Source: JBBDRW01 sp040905265 | Lineage (GTDB): Bacteria; Bacteroidota; Rhodothermia; Balneolales; Balneolaceae | Length of the DNA: 18,174 nt | Reading direction: 5' to 3' | NCBI GenBank assembly: GCA_040905265.1 | Contig: JBBDRW010000168.1 | Coordinates: 1-18,174, forward strand | Shown: piece by piece, positions 7,823 through 15,424 of the stretch | Position numbering within the stretch: position 1 is the first letter of the stretch | Layout of the letters: each line of letters begins with the position of its first letter | Notes under the pieces: model-generated | The model's input: only the letters and a program-made list of their open reading frames with translations | Told to the model about the DNA's origin: nothing | Databases searched by the model: none | Position numbers and translations under genes: made by a program

Positions 7823-9412
7823 TCAGGAGAGTGAGACGTACTTCACGTTCTTCACGCCGTCAAGTCCATAGATCGGTTTCAGCTCCTCATCTGAGAGCTT
7901 TTTGTCTACGATGACAGCTGTGATAGCCTGCGTTCCCTTGCCGGCCCGGCCCAGGCTCAAAGCACCGATGTTGATATCCTGCTTGGCCAGGGCACTGGCT
8001 ACAGCTGCCAACATACCCGGTTTGTCCATGTTCTGATACATCAGGATATCTCCCTCCAGCCGGAGTTCGATTCCGTAGCCGTCAATTTCGACAATACGGT
8101 AATCTTCCGGGCCAAAGACGGATGCGGATATCTCCCGGTATTCCGCTCCCTGGTCCAGACGGATGGTGATCAGGTCCTTGTACATTTTGCCGTCGCTGCT
8201 GGTCGTCTCCTTGATCTTGTAGCCCCGCTCTTCACCGTAGTGGCGTGCGTTGATCAGATTGACCGCCTCGCTGACGTACTGTGTGAGCATCCCTTTCAGG
8301 ATTCCGTCGGTTAGTACCTCGGAATATTTGGAGCAGACGCCGGTGTACTCGAAGCTGAAATTGTTGGCATTCTCCGGTTTGATCTGGCCAATCACTTGTC
8401 CCATCTTCTCGGCCAGTTCCAGATAGGGGTGAACCTCTTTGTTGGTCAGCAGGGCGATCGACTTGCTGTTCAGGCTTCCCTTGTAGTTTTTGTTCTCCAG
8501 GGCGTCTGCCATCTGATCGGCAATCTGAACGGCGACCTTCTCCTGTGCCTCTTCCGTTGAGGCTCCCAGGTGCGGAGTTGTTACGATCGCCGGGTGTTTC
8601 AGGGTTTCATAGAGCTCTTCTGAAGGGGGCTCGACCGTATAAACGTCGAGGCCAACACCGGCGACGACTCCTTTTTCGATCAATTCGAGCAGGTCGCCCT
8701 CTTCATAGATACCACCACGGGCACAGTTCACCAGCCGAATCCCTTTCTTCAGTTTGTCTGCGTTTTTCAGCGAGATCATTCCTTTGGTCTTCTCTGTCAG
8801 CGGTGTGTGAACCGTCAGGAAGTCGCTTGATCCGAGTATCGTATCCAGGTCTACCAGATCCACGCCGATCTCTTCAGCGTGTTCACGTGTGGCGAACGGG
8901 TCATAGGCCTGAATATTCATGCCAAATGCTTTCATACGATGCGCCACTTCGGTTCCGATCTTGCCGAGCCCGATGATTCCCAGTGTCTTTCCGTGAATTT
9001 CGGTACCCATGAATTTCTTCCGGTCCCAGCCACCCGATTTGACGCGGCTGACCGCTTCCGGGATATTTCGTGCCAGGGAGAGGATCAATCCACAGGTGTG
9101 TTCTGCCGTGGAGATGGTATTTCCGTCTGGTGTGTTCATAACCAGGACACCGCGGGCCGTTGCCGCCGGAAGGTCAATATTGTCGACGCCGACTCCGGCG
9201 CGCCCGATCACCCGCAGGTGTTTGGCATGTTTCAGAAGTTCGGCATCAACGGTTGTCGCAGAGCGGACAACAATTCCTTCATAGTTGCCGATGATCTCTT
9301 TCAGTTCGTCGAGACTTAGTTTGTCGGGTTGATCCGCCTGGATTCCTCTCTGTTTGAAAGCGTCAGCGCACAATGGATCAACATTGTCAAGAAGCAGTAT
9401 TTTAGTAGGCAT
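7823..9412 (-). CDS. serA: D-3-phosphoglycerate dehydrogenase
   Basis: A 529-residue NAD-dependent enzyme that oxidises 3-phosphoglycerate to 3-phosphohydroxypyruvate, the committed step of serine synthesis. It is the long (type 1) form with substrate, nucleotide, ASB and ACT domains. Seen in order: RAGVGVDNID (71-80); the Rossmann motif GLGKIG (148-153) with acidic Asp171 near the end of the next strand; the catalytic set Arg232 (NCARGG), Glu261 and His281 (TTPHLGAS); an intervening ASB-type domain (about 315-450); and a C-terminal ACT domain (about 455-529) beginning MYQNMDKPGMLAAV, the usual serine-feedback site. The ATG at 9410-9412 starts directly at the first beta strand (TKILLLD). It lies 20 bases after engB, so it is probably the last gene of a purF-engB-serA transcript and is closed by the terminator at 7769-7806. 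Confidence 0.96.
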   Translation of the reverse strand: MPTKILLLDNVDPLCADAFKQRGIQADQPDKLSLDELKEIIGNYEGIVVRSATTVDAELLKHAKHLRVIGRAGVGVDNIDLPAATARGVLVMNTPDGNTISTAEHTCGLILSLARNIPEAVSRVKSGGWDRKKFMGTEIHGKTLGIIGLGKIGTEVAHRMKAFGMNIQAYDPFATREHAEEIGVDLVDLDTILGSSDFLTVHTPLTEKTKGMISLKNADKLKKGIRLVNCARGGIYEEGDLLELIEKGVVAGVGLDVYTVEPPSEELYETLKHPAIVTTPHLGASTEEAQEKVAVQIADQMADALENKNYKGSLNSKSIALLTNKEVHPYLELAEKMGQVIGQIKPENANNFSFEYTGVCSKYSEVLTDGILKGMLTQYVSEAVNLINARHYGEERGYKIKETTSSDGKMYKDLITIRLDQGAEYREISASVFGPEDYRIVEIDGYGIELRLEGDILMYQNMDKPGMLAAVASALAKQDINIGALSLGRAGKGTQAITAVIVDKKLSDEELKPIYGLDGVKNVKYVSLS

Positions 9413-9432
9413 TGAGATACGTGTTCGTTTGA

Positions 9433-10032
9433 TTAAGTGATGGGTTCTTTTGCAAAATCGAGAATCAATGACTGAACGTCAGTGACTCCTTTCCCCGTCT
9501 CCGAAGAGCAGGGGAGTACCGGGACTTCAATATTCATCTGGTCGAGCAGGGTCTCCACTCTCCGTACCGACTGAACCAGTTTGTTGCCTGAGATCTTGTC
9601 GGCTTTCGTCAATACGACGCTGAATGGTTTTTGATGCGTGCCCATCCAGAAAAAAAACTCCTGATCCAGGGCGGTCGGTTCATGCCGTGCATCTACCAGG
9701 TGAAGGATGATGGAGAGGGTTTGCCGCTTCAGAAGATAGATCCGAATCTCTTCACCCCATCGGGCCCGCTCTTTTTTGGAGACCTTCGCATATCCGAAAC
9801 CAGGCAGATCGACCAGAAAAAATTCGTTATCGATCCTGTAGTAGTTCATCTGCTGGGTTTTGCCGGGGGTGTTGCTCGTGCGAGCCAAGTTCTTATGCCC
9901 GGTCAATGTATTGATCAGCGAGGATTTCCCAACGTTGGAGCGGCCTGCCATACAGATCTCGGGGAGAGTGGGTTCAGGGCAGTTGTCGATCCGGGTGGCG
10001 CCGGTTATAAATTCTGCTTGATCAAAAGCCAT
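9433..10032 (-). CDS. engB: Ribosome biogenesis GTP-binding protein EngB (YsxC/YihA)
   Basis: A 199-residue TRAFAC-class GTPase required for assembly of the large ribosomal subunit. G motifs are complete: G1 GRSNVGKS (30-37), G2 TPGKTQ (55-60), G3 DLPG (75-78) within DLPGFGYAKVSK, G4 TKAD (142-145) and G5 SSETG (176-180). Length and motif spacing are normal for EngB. Its ATG (10030-10032) overlaps the purF stop by one base (TGATG on the minus strand), so its translation is likely coupled to purF. This links ribosome assembly to purine supply at expression level, an inference from the overlap. Confidence 0.96.
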   Translation of the reverse strand: MAFDQAEFITGATRIDNCPEPTLPEICMAGRSNVGKSSLINTLTGHKNLARTSNTPGKTQQMNYYRIDNEFFLVDLPGFGYAKVSKKERARWGEEIRIYLLKRQTLSIILHLVDARHEPTALDQEFFFWMGTHQKPFSVVLTKADKISGNKLVQSVRRVETLLDQMNIEVPVLPCSSETGKGVTDVQSLILDFAKEPIT

Positions 10033-11540
10033 CAGACGATTTCGTTTTCCTCTTTTTGAACTCCGAAATTTACGGGTACGGGGTAGTTGCCGGTGAAGCA
10101 GGCCGTGCAGTAGTCATGGCGGGGTAAAGAGTCGTTCGCCTCTTTCACCGATTCAACCAACCCTTCGGCAGAGAGATAGCGGAGGCTGTCTACCCCGATT
10201 TCGGCAGCCATCGCTTCGATGTTCCTGTCAAACCGGTTGGCGATCAATTCATCTGGGCTGGGAAAGTCCATACCGTAAAAACAAGGGTGTGTGATCGGGG
10301 GAGAACTCACAAGAAAGTGAATCTCTTTCGGGTTGGCATCCCGGATCATCTCGACCAGATAGCGGGAGGTGGTGCCCCGGACGATGGAATCGTCCACAAT
10401 GATTACCGAGCGCCCTTCAATGACACCCCGTACAGTATTGAATTTGGTGCGTACTTTCTGCTCCCTGGATTTCTGGCCGGGAGAGATGAATGTTCGTCCC
10501 ACATAGTGATTCCGGATCAGCCCGATATCGTACTTGCAGTCGAAACCCATCTTCTGGTTCTCGTGCGCATACCCAAGAGCAGCAGTGTTGCTGGAGTCAG
10601 GTACGGAGATGATAATCGGTTTCAGGTCTGGGTTAATTTCGCTCACTACCTGGTCCAGCGGATGTTCCCGTGCCAGGTATTTTCCGAGGTTCCGGCGAAT
10701 CTTGTCGACATTTTCTCCGAAGATCTTGCTGTCCGGGCGAGAGAAATAGACATACTCGAAGATACACTGGCTGGTATCGGTTCCTTCGATCCGTTCGAGT
10801 TGGTAGGAGTGTGGCTTCTTCTGTTCGGCTGCTTCACGGTCGATCACCAGTACCTCTCCCGGCTCGATATCGCGCAAGTAATTGGCGCCAATGATGTCAA
10901 ATGCGCAGGTTTCACTGGCCACGACGTAGGAGCCGTCGATCATCCCGAGGGCCAATGGCCGGAATCCGTTCGGGTCGCGTACGGCGATCAGTTTGTCGTC
11001 GGTGAGAATGGTCAGGCAGTAAGCCCCCTCGATCTGGTTCAGTGCATCCAGCACCTGCTCCATCTGGGTACTTTTTCTGGACTGAGAGATCAGGTGAAGG
11101 ATCAGTTCCGTGTCGGACGTACTCTGAAAGATGACTCCCTGTTCGGTAAAACGGTCCCGGAGTTGACGTGCATTGGAGAGGTTCCCGTTGTGCCCGATCG
11201 CCAGGTTTCCACGGCTGTAGTGAACCCGGAAAGGCTGGATATTGGCCGGGTTCCGGGACGAACCTGAGGTGGAGTAGCGGTTGTGGCCGATGGCGGCGGT
11301 TCCCTTCAATTCACGCTTGAAAATCTTCGGATCGTCATACACATTCAGGACCAGCCCGAATCCCTTGTGCATCGGCATGGTATCCCTTCCTTTGCGCTCA
11401 TCATAATGAGTAGTGACGATTCCGGCCGATTCCTGGCCCCTGTGCTGCAGGGCATGGAGGCCGTAATAGGTAAGCAGAGCGGCATCCGGATGGTCAAAAA
11501 TTCCAAATATCCCGCAATAGTCTCGAGGTTTGTCGATCAT
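10032..11540 (-). CDS. purF: Amidophosphoribosyltransferase (glutamine PRPP amidotransferase)
   Basis: A 502-residue enzyme that makes 5-phosphoribosylamine from PRPP and glutamine, the first committed step of purine synthesis. The N-terminal Ntn glutaminase domain has the nucleophile Cys9 after an eight-residue propeptide (MIDKPRDY), followed by LQHRGQESAG (31-40) and the glutamine-site segment IGHNGNLSNARQLR. The C-terminal phosphoribosyltransferase domain carries the PRPP loop VIIVDDSIVRGTTS (379-392). Cys259, Cys420, Cys478 and Cys481 sit where the [4Fe-4S] ligands of the B. subtilis-type enzyme occur (CIFEYVYFSRPDS, HPCFYGMD, YCTACFTG), so an oxygen-sensitive Fe-S form is expected. The start is ATG at 11538-11540. 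It has a candidate promoter at 11577-11584 and engB overlaps its stop codon. Confidence 0.97.
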   Translation of the reverse strand: MIDKPRDYCGIFGIFDHPDAALLTYYGLHALQHRGQESAGIVTTHYDERKGRDTMPMHKGFGLVLNVYDDPKIFKRELKGTAAIGHNRYSTSGSSRNPANIQPFRVHYSRGNLAIGHNGNLSNARQLRDRFTEQGVIFQSTSDTELILHLISQSRKSTQMEQVLDALNQIEGAYCLTILTDDKLIAVRDPNGFRPLALGMIDGSYVVASETCAFDIIGANYLRDIEPGEVLVIDREAAEQKKPHSYQLERIEGTDTSQCIFEYVYFSRPDSKIFGENVDKIRRNLGKYLAREHPLDQVVSEINPDLKPIIISVPDSSNTAALGYAHENQKMGFDCKYDIGLIRNHYVGRTFISPGQKSREQKVRTKFNTVRGVIEGRSVIIVDDSIVRGTTSRYLVEMIRDANPKEIHFLVSSPPITHPCFYGMDFPSPDELIANRFDRNIEAMAAEIGVDSLRYLSAEGLVESVKEANDSLPRHDYCTACFTGNYPVPVNFGVQKEENEIV

Positions 11541-11576
11541 TCTGAAGTGATCCGTTCAATTACGTTCAAGAGATTC

Positions 11577-11584
11577 CAAAGATA
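11577..11584 (-). promoter_or_regulatory. Candidate Bacteroidota-type -7 box upstream of purF
   Basis: The minus strand reads TATCTTTG, an exact match to the TAnnTTTG -7 consensus of Bacteroidota. It lies 37 bases before the purF start. No TTTG is found at the ideal -33 spacing (a TTTA lies slightly too far upstream), so it is only a candidate start for the purF-engB-serA transcript. Confidence 0.35.
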
Positions 11585-11624
11585 AGCAAATCCAAAGGGA
11601 GATGTTAGTTAAAGAATTCAGAAT

Positions 11625-12953
11625 TCAGGAGACAGACTCCCAGCCCAGAAGGATTTGCAGGTCCATAAGGTTGTTTCCGGTCGGGCCGGTTTTGATGTGG
11701 CCGCCGGTGTGTTCGAAAAAGGTGTATGAGTCGTTGTTATTCAGGAAGGTTTCCGGGTTCAGGCCAAGCTCTTCAGCTTTGACGGCTGTTTGCCCGTCCA
11801 CAATCGCTCCGGCAGAATCAGTTGGCCCGTCCACTCCGTCGGTCCCGACACTGGCGAAAAGAATGCGATCGTCAGGTGTCAGGTGGCGTGCGATTCGCAG
11901 GGCAAGCTCCTGGTTACGCCCCCCTTTTCCGGAACCGGTTACCTGAACGGAACTCTCTCCGAACCAGATCAACCCGGATGGTGAACTGTCTGTATTATTC
12001 TGTTCAGATCTGAATTTTTTAATCTGCTCCACGATTTTCGCTTCCAGCTCCTCAATAGGCAGACTGTATGCCGGTTTGTGTATATCGGTTTTAAACCCGG
12101 ACTGTTTGCACTGTTGCCGCACCTCATCCGCCAGCATCGAAGCGGAGGAGAGGAGGATCTGGTGATGGCGGCCGGGGTGGGGTGGTGTCTCCCGCCGGGA
12201 ACTTTCATGCATCCCGCGGGCGATATGGGTTCGGACCTCATGGGTTACCTCGTCCCAAAGCTGATGTTTCTTCAGAATCCGGAAGGCCTGGTCATAGTCG
12301 ATCACACCCGGCGTGACCGGCCCGCTGCCGATCGTTTTGAAGTCATCTCCCGGAACATCCGATATAATGAGGTCGATCTGTGTTGTGTGGAAAAAGTGCT
12401 TGAGCAGCTGCCCACCCTTGACGTCGGAGAGAGCAGTCCGCACAATGTTCATCTCATGAATATCCGCTCCTGAGCGGAGCAGCAACCGGTGGGTCGTTGC
12501 AAGGTCTTCCAGTTCCAGGGAGCCGGCCGGCATGCAGAGCAGGGCGGAACTGCCGCCTGATACCAGATAAAAGACAAGGTCACCCGCAGGGATCTTGCCT
12601 GCGAGATCGATCAGCTCGTAGGTTGCGGCAAGGCTGTTGGCATCAGGGATCGGATGGGAACCGTCCAGCAACTGGATTCGGTTCAATTCCCGGCTCGTTC
12701 CTTTCGGAGTGATGATGATCCCGTCCGTGATCCGTTTCCCGAAGATCTCCTCCAGTGCCAGACCCATGGCCGCTGACGCTTTCCCGCTACCCAGTACCCA
12801 GATATTCGGAAACTCTCCGAGTTCCCAGGTGAGGTCGTCAATCTGTAGCTTGTTTCCAGGCTCCAGCAGACGGAGCCGCCGGAAGAGCACGTGATAGGGG
12901 TCCATCGCTTTCAGCGAATCGGTGATGATCTGTAGAAGGGTGTCTCGGGTCAT
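11625..12953 (-). CDS. gckA: Glycerate 2-kinase (GckA/TtuD-type, MOFRL family)
   Basis: A 442-residue protein expected to phosphorylate D-glycerate with ATP to 2-phosphoglycerate, feeding lower glycolysis. The N-terminal DUF4147 domain has VLGSGKAS (53-60) with the catalytic Lys58, the VSGGSSALL loop (131-139), HEMNIVRTALSDVKGGQL (166-183) and SDVPGDDFKTIGSGP (198-212). The C-terminal MOFRL domain has SGKGGRNQELAL (341-352), GTDGVDGPTDSAGA (370-383) and TGPTGNNLMDL (422-432), all characteristic. The start is ATG at 12951-12953, placed directly behind a small hairpin. It is followed by purF 84 bases downstream and preceded by purU 245 bases upstream on the same strand. The family is also annotated as hydroxypyruvate reductase in older databases; kinase activity is the better-supported role. 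Confidence 0.92.
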   Translation of the reverse strand: MTRDTLLQIITDSLKAMDPYHVLFRRLRLLEPGNKLQIDDLTWELGEFPNIWVLGSGKASAAMGLALEEIFGKRITDGIIITPKGTSRELNRIQLLDGSHPIPDANSLAATYELIDLAGKIPAGDLVFYLVSGGSSALLCMPAGSLELEDLATTHRLLLRSGADIHEMNIVRTALSDVKGGQLLKHFFHTTQIDLIISDVPGDDFKTIGSGPVTPGVIDYDQAFRILKKHQLWDEVTHEVRTHIARGMHESSRRETPPHPGRHHQILLSSASMLADEVRQQCKQSGFKTDIHKPAYSLPIEELEAKIVEQIKKFRSEQNNTDSSPSGLIWFGESSVQVTGSGKGGRNQELALRIARHLTPDDRILFASVGTDGVDGPTDSAGAIVDGQTAVKAEELGLNPETFLNNNDSYTFFEHTGGHIKTGPTGNNLMDLQILLGWESVS

Positions 12954-12957
12954 ACGT

Positions 12958-12973
12958 TTGGTTCTCTAACCAA
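12958..12973 (-). promoter_or_regulatory. Hairpin just upstream of the glycerate kinase start codon
   Basis: Perfect six-base arms TTGGTT and AACCAA with a four-base loop (AGAG on the mRNA strand), ending four bases before the ATG at 12953. In this position it would cover the ribosome landing site. No Shine-Dalgarno sequence is visible. Confidence 0.4.
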
Positions 12974-13002
12974 GGGTTTTGATCGATGGTTGACAGGATA
13001 CC

Positions 13003-13021
13003 AGGAGTCTGTCGGACTCCT
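13003..13021 (-). repeat. Second inverted repeat in the glycerate kinase leader
   Basis: Seven-base perfect arms AGGAGTC (13003-13009) and GACTCCT (13015-13021) with a five-base loop. There is no T run after it on either strand, so it is not a standard terminator. It may be an mRNA leader structure or an operator for gckA. Confidence 0.35.
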
Positions 13022-13198
13022 AGCCTCTTTCAAAGTAAAGGCATTTGAGATGAAAAACATTCCGGTTCATCGGTTGAAATTGGGCAGGTTTGAGAGCTTT
13101 TTGGTTGAATGTTGAGGGAACCGGATCAATGAACTTTAGACGCGTTGAGGTAAATGGAGGGGATGGCCAGGGTGGGAGTCAGATTGTATGGCAGTGAA

Positions 13199-14065
13199 TC
13201 AGAACACGATCGTCCGGTTTTCAAAGACAAGGGTCCGGCGCTGGAGATGCTGCCAGATCGCCCTGGCCAGCACGATTTTCTCAAGATCGCGCCCCTTGCG
13301 GACCAGATCCTCGATGGAGTGGCTGTGGTCGACATGAATCACATCCTGTTCGATAATAGGCCCCTGGTCCAGGTCGGACGTGACGTAGTGGCTGGTGGCG
13401 CCGATCACCTTGACGCCCCGGCGGTAGGCTGAGTGGTACGGTTTGGCACCGGGAAATGCGGGAAGGAAGGAGTGGTGGATATTGATGATACGGGCCGGCC
13501 ACTCGCTTACAAATTCCGGAGAGAGGATCTGCATGTACCGGGCCAGAACGATTACGTCGATTTCGTACTCTTCCAGAAGAGCTTTCTGCTCCTGTTCAAC
13601 CGTTTTTTTGGTATCCGGTGTGACGTGAAATCTGTGAAAGTTGATCCCGTACTTCTCCGCTACCGGTTTCAGATCGTCGTGGTTGGAGACGATCAGGGGG
13701 ATCTCCACATTCCAGTCACCGCTGTCGTACCGGGCCAGGATGTCATGGAGGCAGTGCGGAAACTTTGAGACGAACAGGGCCATACGGGGCGTCTCCCGGC
13801 TGAAAAAGAGCTGCCATTTCATTTGAAAGGGGTGTGCAATCTGCTGTTCGAATGTTTGTTCGATCTCATCCGCAGGAATGTCAAAACTCTCCAGATCCCA
13901 TTCGGCCCGCATGAAAAAGATCTTTCGCTCCTTGTCCACATGCTGGTCGATCTCCAGGATATTACCGTTGTGGTCCGCCAGAAACCGGGTAATGGCAGCC
14001 ACCAACCCCTTTCGGTCTGGGCAGTGAATGAGCAGGACGGCGGAATTTTTGTTCAGGTGGTTCAA
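13199..14065 (-). CDS. purU: Formyltetrahydrofolate deformylase
   Basis: A 288-residue enzyme, if started at TTG 14065, that hydrolyses 10-formyl-tetrahydrofolate to formate and tetrahydrofolate. In E. coli this balances the C1 pool and supplies formate for PurT. It has an N-terminal ACT domain (about residues 8-85, opening SAVLLIHCPDRKGLVAAIT) and a C-terminal formyltransferase fold. Catalytic residues are Asn195 and His197 in NIHHSFLPAFPGAKPYH and Asp233 in SDLDQGPIIEQD. The open frame reaches back to 14299, but the extra residues show no similarity to the family and overlap the upstream gene by over 100 bases. No ATG lies between, so TTG 14065 (or CTG 14056) is the likely start, giving about the same length as E. 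coli PurU (280). The start is uncertain; the function is not. Confidence 0.93.
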   Translation of the reverse strand: MNHLNKNSAVLLIHCPDRKGLVAAITRFLADHNGNILEIDQHVDKERKIFFMRAEWDLESFDIPADEIEQTFEQQIAHPFQMKWQLFFSRETPRMALFVSKFPHCLHDILARYDSGDWNVEIPLIVSNHDDLKPVAEKYGINFHRFHVTPDTKKTVEQEQKALLEEYEIDVIVLARYMQILSPEFVSEWPARIINIHHSFLPAFPGAKPYHSAYRRGVKVIGATSHYVTSDLDQGPIIEQDVIHVDHSHSIEDLVRKGRDLEKIVLARAIWQHLQRRTLVFENRTIVF

Positions 14066-14184
14066 CGGTTGTGAATGCTTGAATGGTGACAGGTTTACTT
14101 GAAGCGGGATAAATAACGAATTTGGGGGAGATTTGAAACATGGGGACTTTTTTGGTTTCCGGCTGCCAATCAGCCAGCCCGCTT

Positions 14185-15036
14185 TTAAAACAAACCTGTC
14201 AACAGCAGGATCAGGACAAGCTGCAGCCAGAGCAAGGAGTCGACCCAGACCGTATAATAGTGTCCGGAGCGGGACTCGTTTGCAAGAGCAACCAGCCACC
14301 CTGCAGCGATGCCGGTGAGCAGAAGAGCTGCGAATACTTCTTCATCAATAGCACTGTTCAGGTAGCGTATCACGGCGGTTGCTCCGTAAAGCAGAACGGC
14401 TGCAACGGCAACCCGGACCGACCACCGAGTGCCAATGATCTGGGGTATGGTACGCTGAAAGGGGAGGTCTCTGCTTAAGTCCCGGATATCGAATGGAATC
14501 AGGAGAGCGATAAGGAAGAAACCTTGTTGCAGGAGCAGGAGGAAGAGATCCGTGTCAGGAGATTGTTGGTTGGCGGCAAAAGGAAGGACTACACAGACCC
14601 AGAGCCAGACAAACAGGATCAGGTAGAGTTTTAGCCAGGGGATTTCCCTCAGCCCGACTCTCTGCCCGCGGCAGGGTACAACCGGTGCGGTATAGAGCAG
14701 TGAGAAGAGTGCTGGCGGCACGAGCCAGTAAGTGAGGGCCCAGTCGATATTCACCAGGCAGATCAGCAGACCCGCCGCGCCGGCCAGAGCAAAAGCTGTA
14801 TGCAATCCCGCCCCCGTTTCTCTCTCCAGATGAGTGTGCCGGCTCAGCAGATTCTGGACGTTGTAGGTCATCAGAGTTGCAAAAAAGATAAGCGTGATCA
14901 GGGCAAGGTCAGGTGTAATGGAGAGCTGGAGCGTGGATGAGTATGCAAATGCGGCAGCAGAGAGAGCTACCAGAAGATGATAGTCGGCAATACTGCCGAT
15001 ATATTTTTTAAAGGTTGTCACGATTAGTTCGGTCAC
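14185..15036 (-). CDS. UbiA-like polytopic membrane protein with degenerate first Asp motif
   Basis: A 283-residue integral membrane protein with about eight or nine hydrophobic segments. The layout resembles UbiA-type prenyltransferases: after the second helix there is TYNVQNLLSRHTHLERE (57-73), in the place of the usual NDxxD metal motif, and after the fifth or sixth helix PFDIRDLSRDLPFQRTIPQIIG (181-202), which matches the second Asp motif (DxxDxxxD) and the following 'TIPxxxG'. A LLYTAPVVP...LREIPWLKLYLI stretch between them fits a family I recall from Flavobacteria-related genomes, often left as hypothetical or 'UbiA family'. Lack of acidic residues in the first motif leaves prenyltransferase activity doubtful. 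The start is GTG at 15036 (an in-frame TAG lies further upstream). It heads the minus-strand run leading to purU. Confidence 0.65.
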   Translation of the reverse strand: MTELIVTTFKKYIGSIADYHLLVALSAAAFAYSSTLQLSITPDLALITLIFFATLMTYNVQNLLSRHTHLERETGAGLHTAFALAGAAGLLICLVNIDWALTYWLVPPALFSLLYTAPVVPCRGQRVGLREIPWLKLYLILFVWLWVCVVLPFAANQQSPDTDLFLLLLQQGFFLIALLIPFDIRDLSRDLPFQRTIPQIIGTRWSVRVAVAAVLLYGATAVIRYLNSAIDEEVFAALLLTGIAAGWLVALANESRSGHYYTVWVDSLLWLQLVLILLLTGLF

Positions 15037-15424
15037 AGAAAATGGAAACAGGTTTTGACGGTATTTGTACTATTCGGACAGCTTCACAAGCAAGCAAAGG
15101 AGTTTCCCGGTTGTTGCAACAGATAACGGCGCTTAGTCCGGTTATGGATGTCAAATGTACTGTATCTGTGAGTGACCTGAAAAAGGCCTGGCCGTTTCTG
15201 TTGTAGATCTATAAATTTAAAACTGTAAAAAAAGTTCTTTGAAATTAGGATAAGTCGTGGTATTGTTCCGGCGAGTTAGCTTCTTTGCATTGATTTATTA
15301 AGTTAATTATATTTTTAACTTTTTTAATTAAGTATACGATAGAAGTAAAATTAACTCTGCCATCCCCAATGGGTACCGGGATGGCCCTTCACTGTTCTAT
15401 TCACGAATCTTAACATAACGTTCT
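15037..15424. other. Divergent regulatory region between the UbiA-like gene and amtB
   Basis: A 388-base gap. The first 170 bases (15042-15206) contain an open frame of 54 codons on the plus strand that I do not trust as a gene. Bases 15284-15315 are AT-rich and hold TTTG (15284-15287) followed 20 bases later by TATATTTT (15308-15315), an approximate Bacteroidota promoter for amtB. A perfect inverted repeat follows at 15359-15385. No RNA gene was recognised. Confidence 0.45.
15359..15385 (+). promoter_or_regulatory. Inverted repeat in the amtB leader
   Basis: Arms GCCATCCC (15359-15366) and GGGATGGC (15378-15385) pair perfectly over eight bases around an 11-base loop, ending 39 bases before the amtB ATG. 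No T run follows, so it is more likely an operator or leader structure than a terminator. An alternative CCC-AAT-GGG pairing inside it could compete. Confidence 0.45.

Noticed and set aside
10287..11267. Plus-strand open frame of 326 codons opposite purF
   Set aside because: A shadow of purF; the product has no recognisable domain.
11602..11635. Short direct repeat GAATTCAGAATTCAGG near the gckA stop as an attachment site
   Set aside because: It is only a tandem seven-base repetition with no integrase or second copy in the window.
15015..15206. Plus-strand open frame of 63 codons (54 from ATG 15042) between the UbiA-like gene and amtB
   Set aside because: No recognised similarity, no ribosome site, overlap with the start of the divergent gene, and unremarkable codon use; most likely intergenic.
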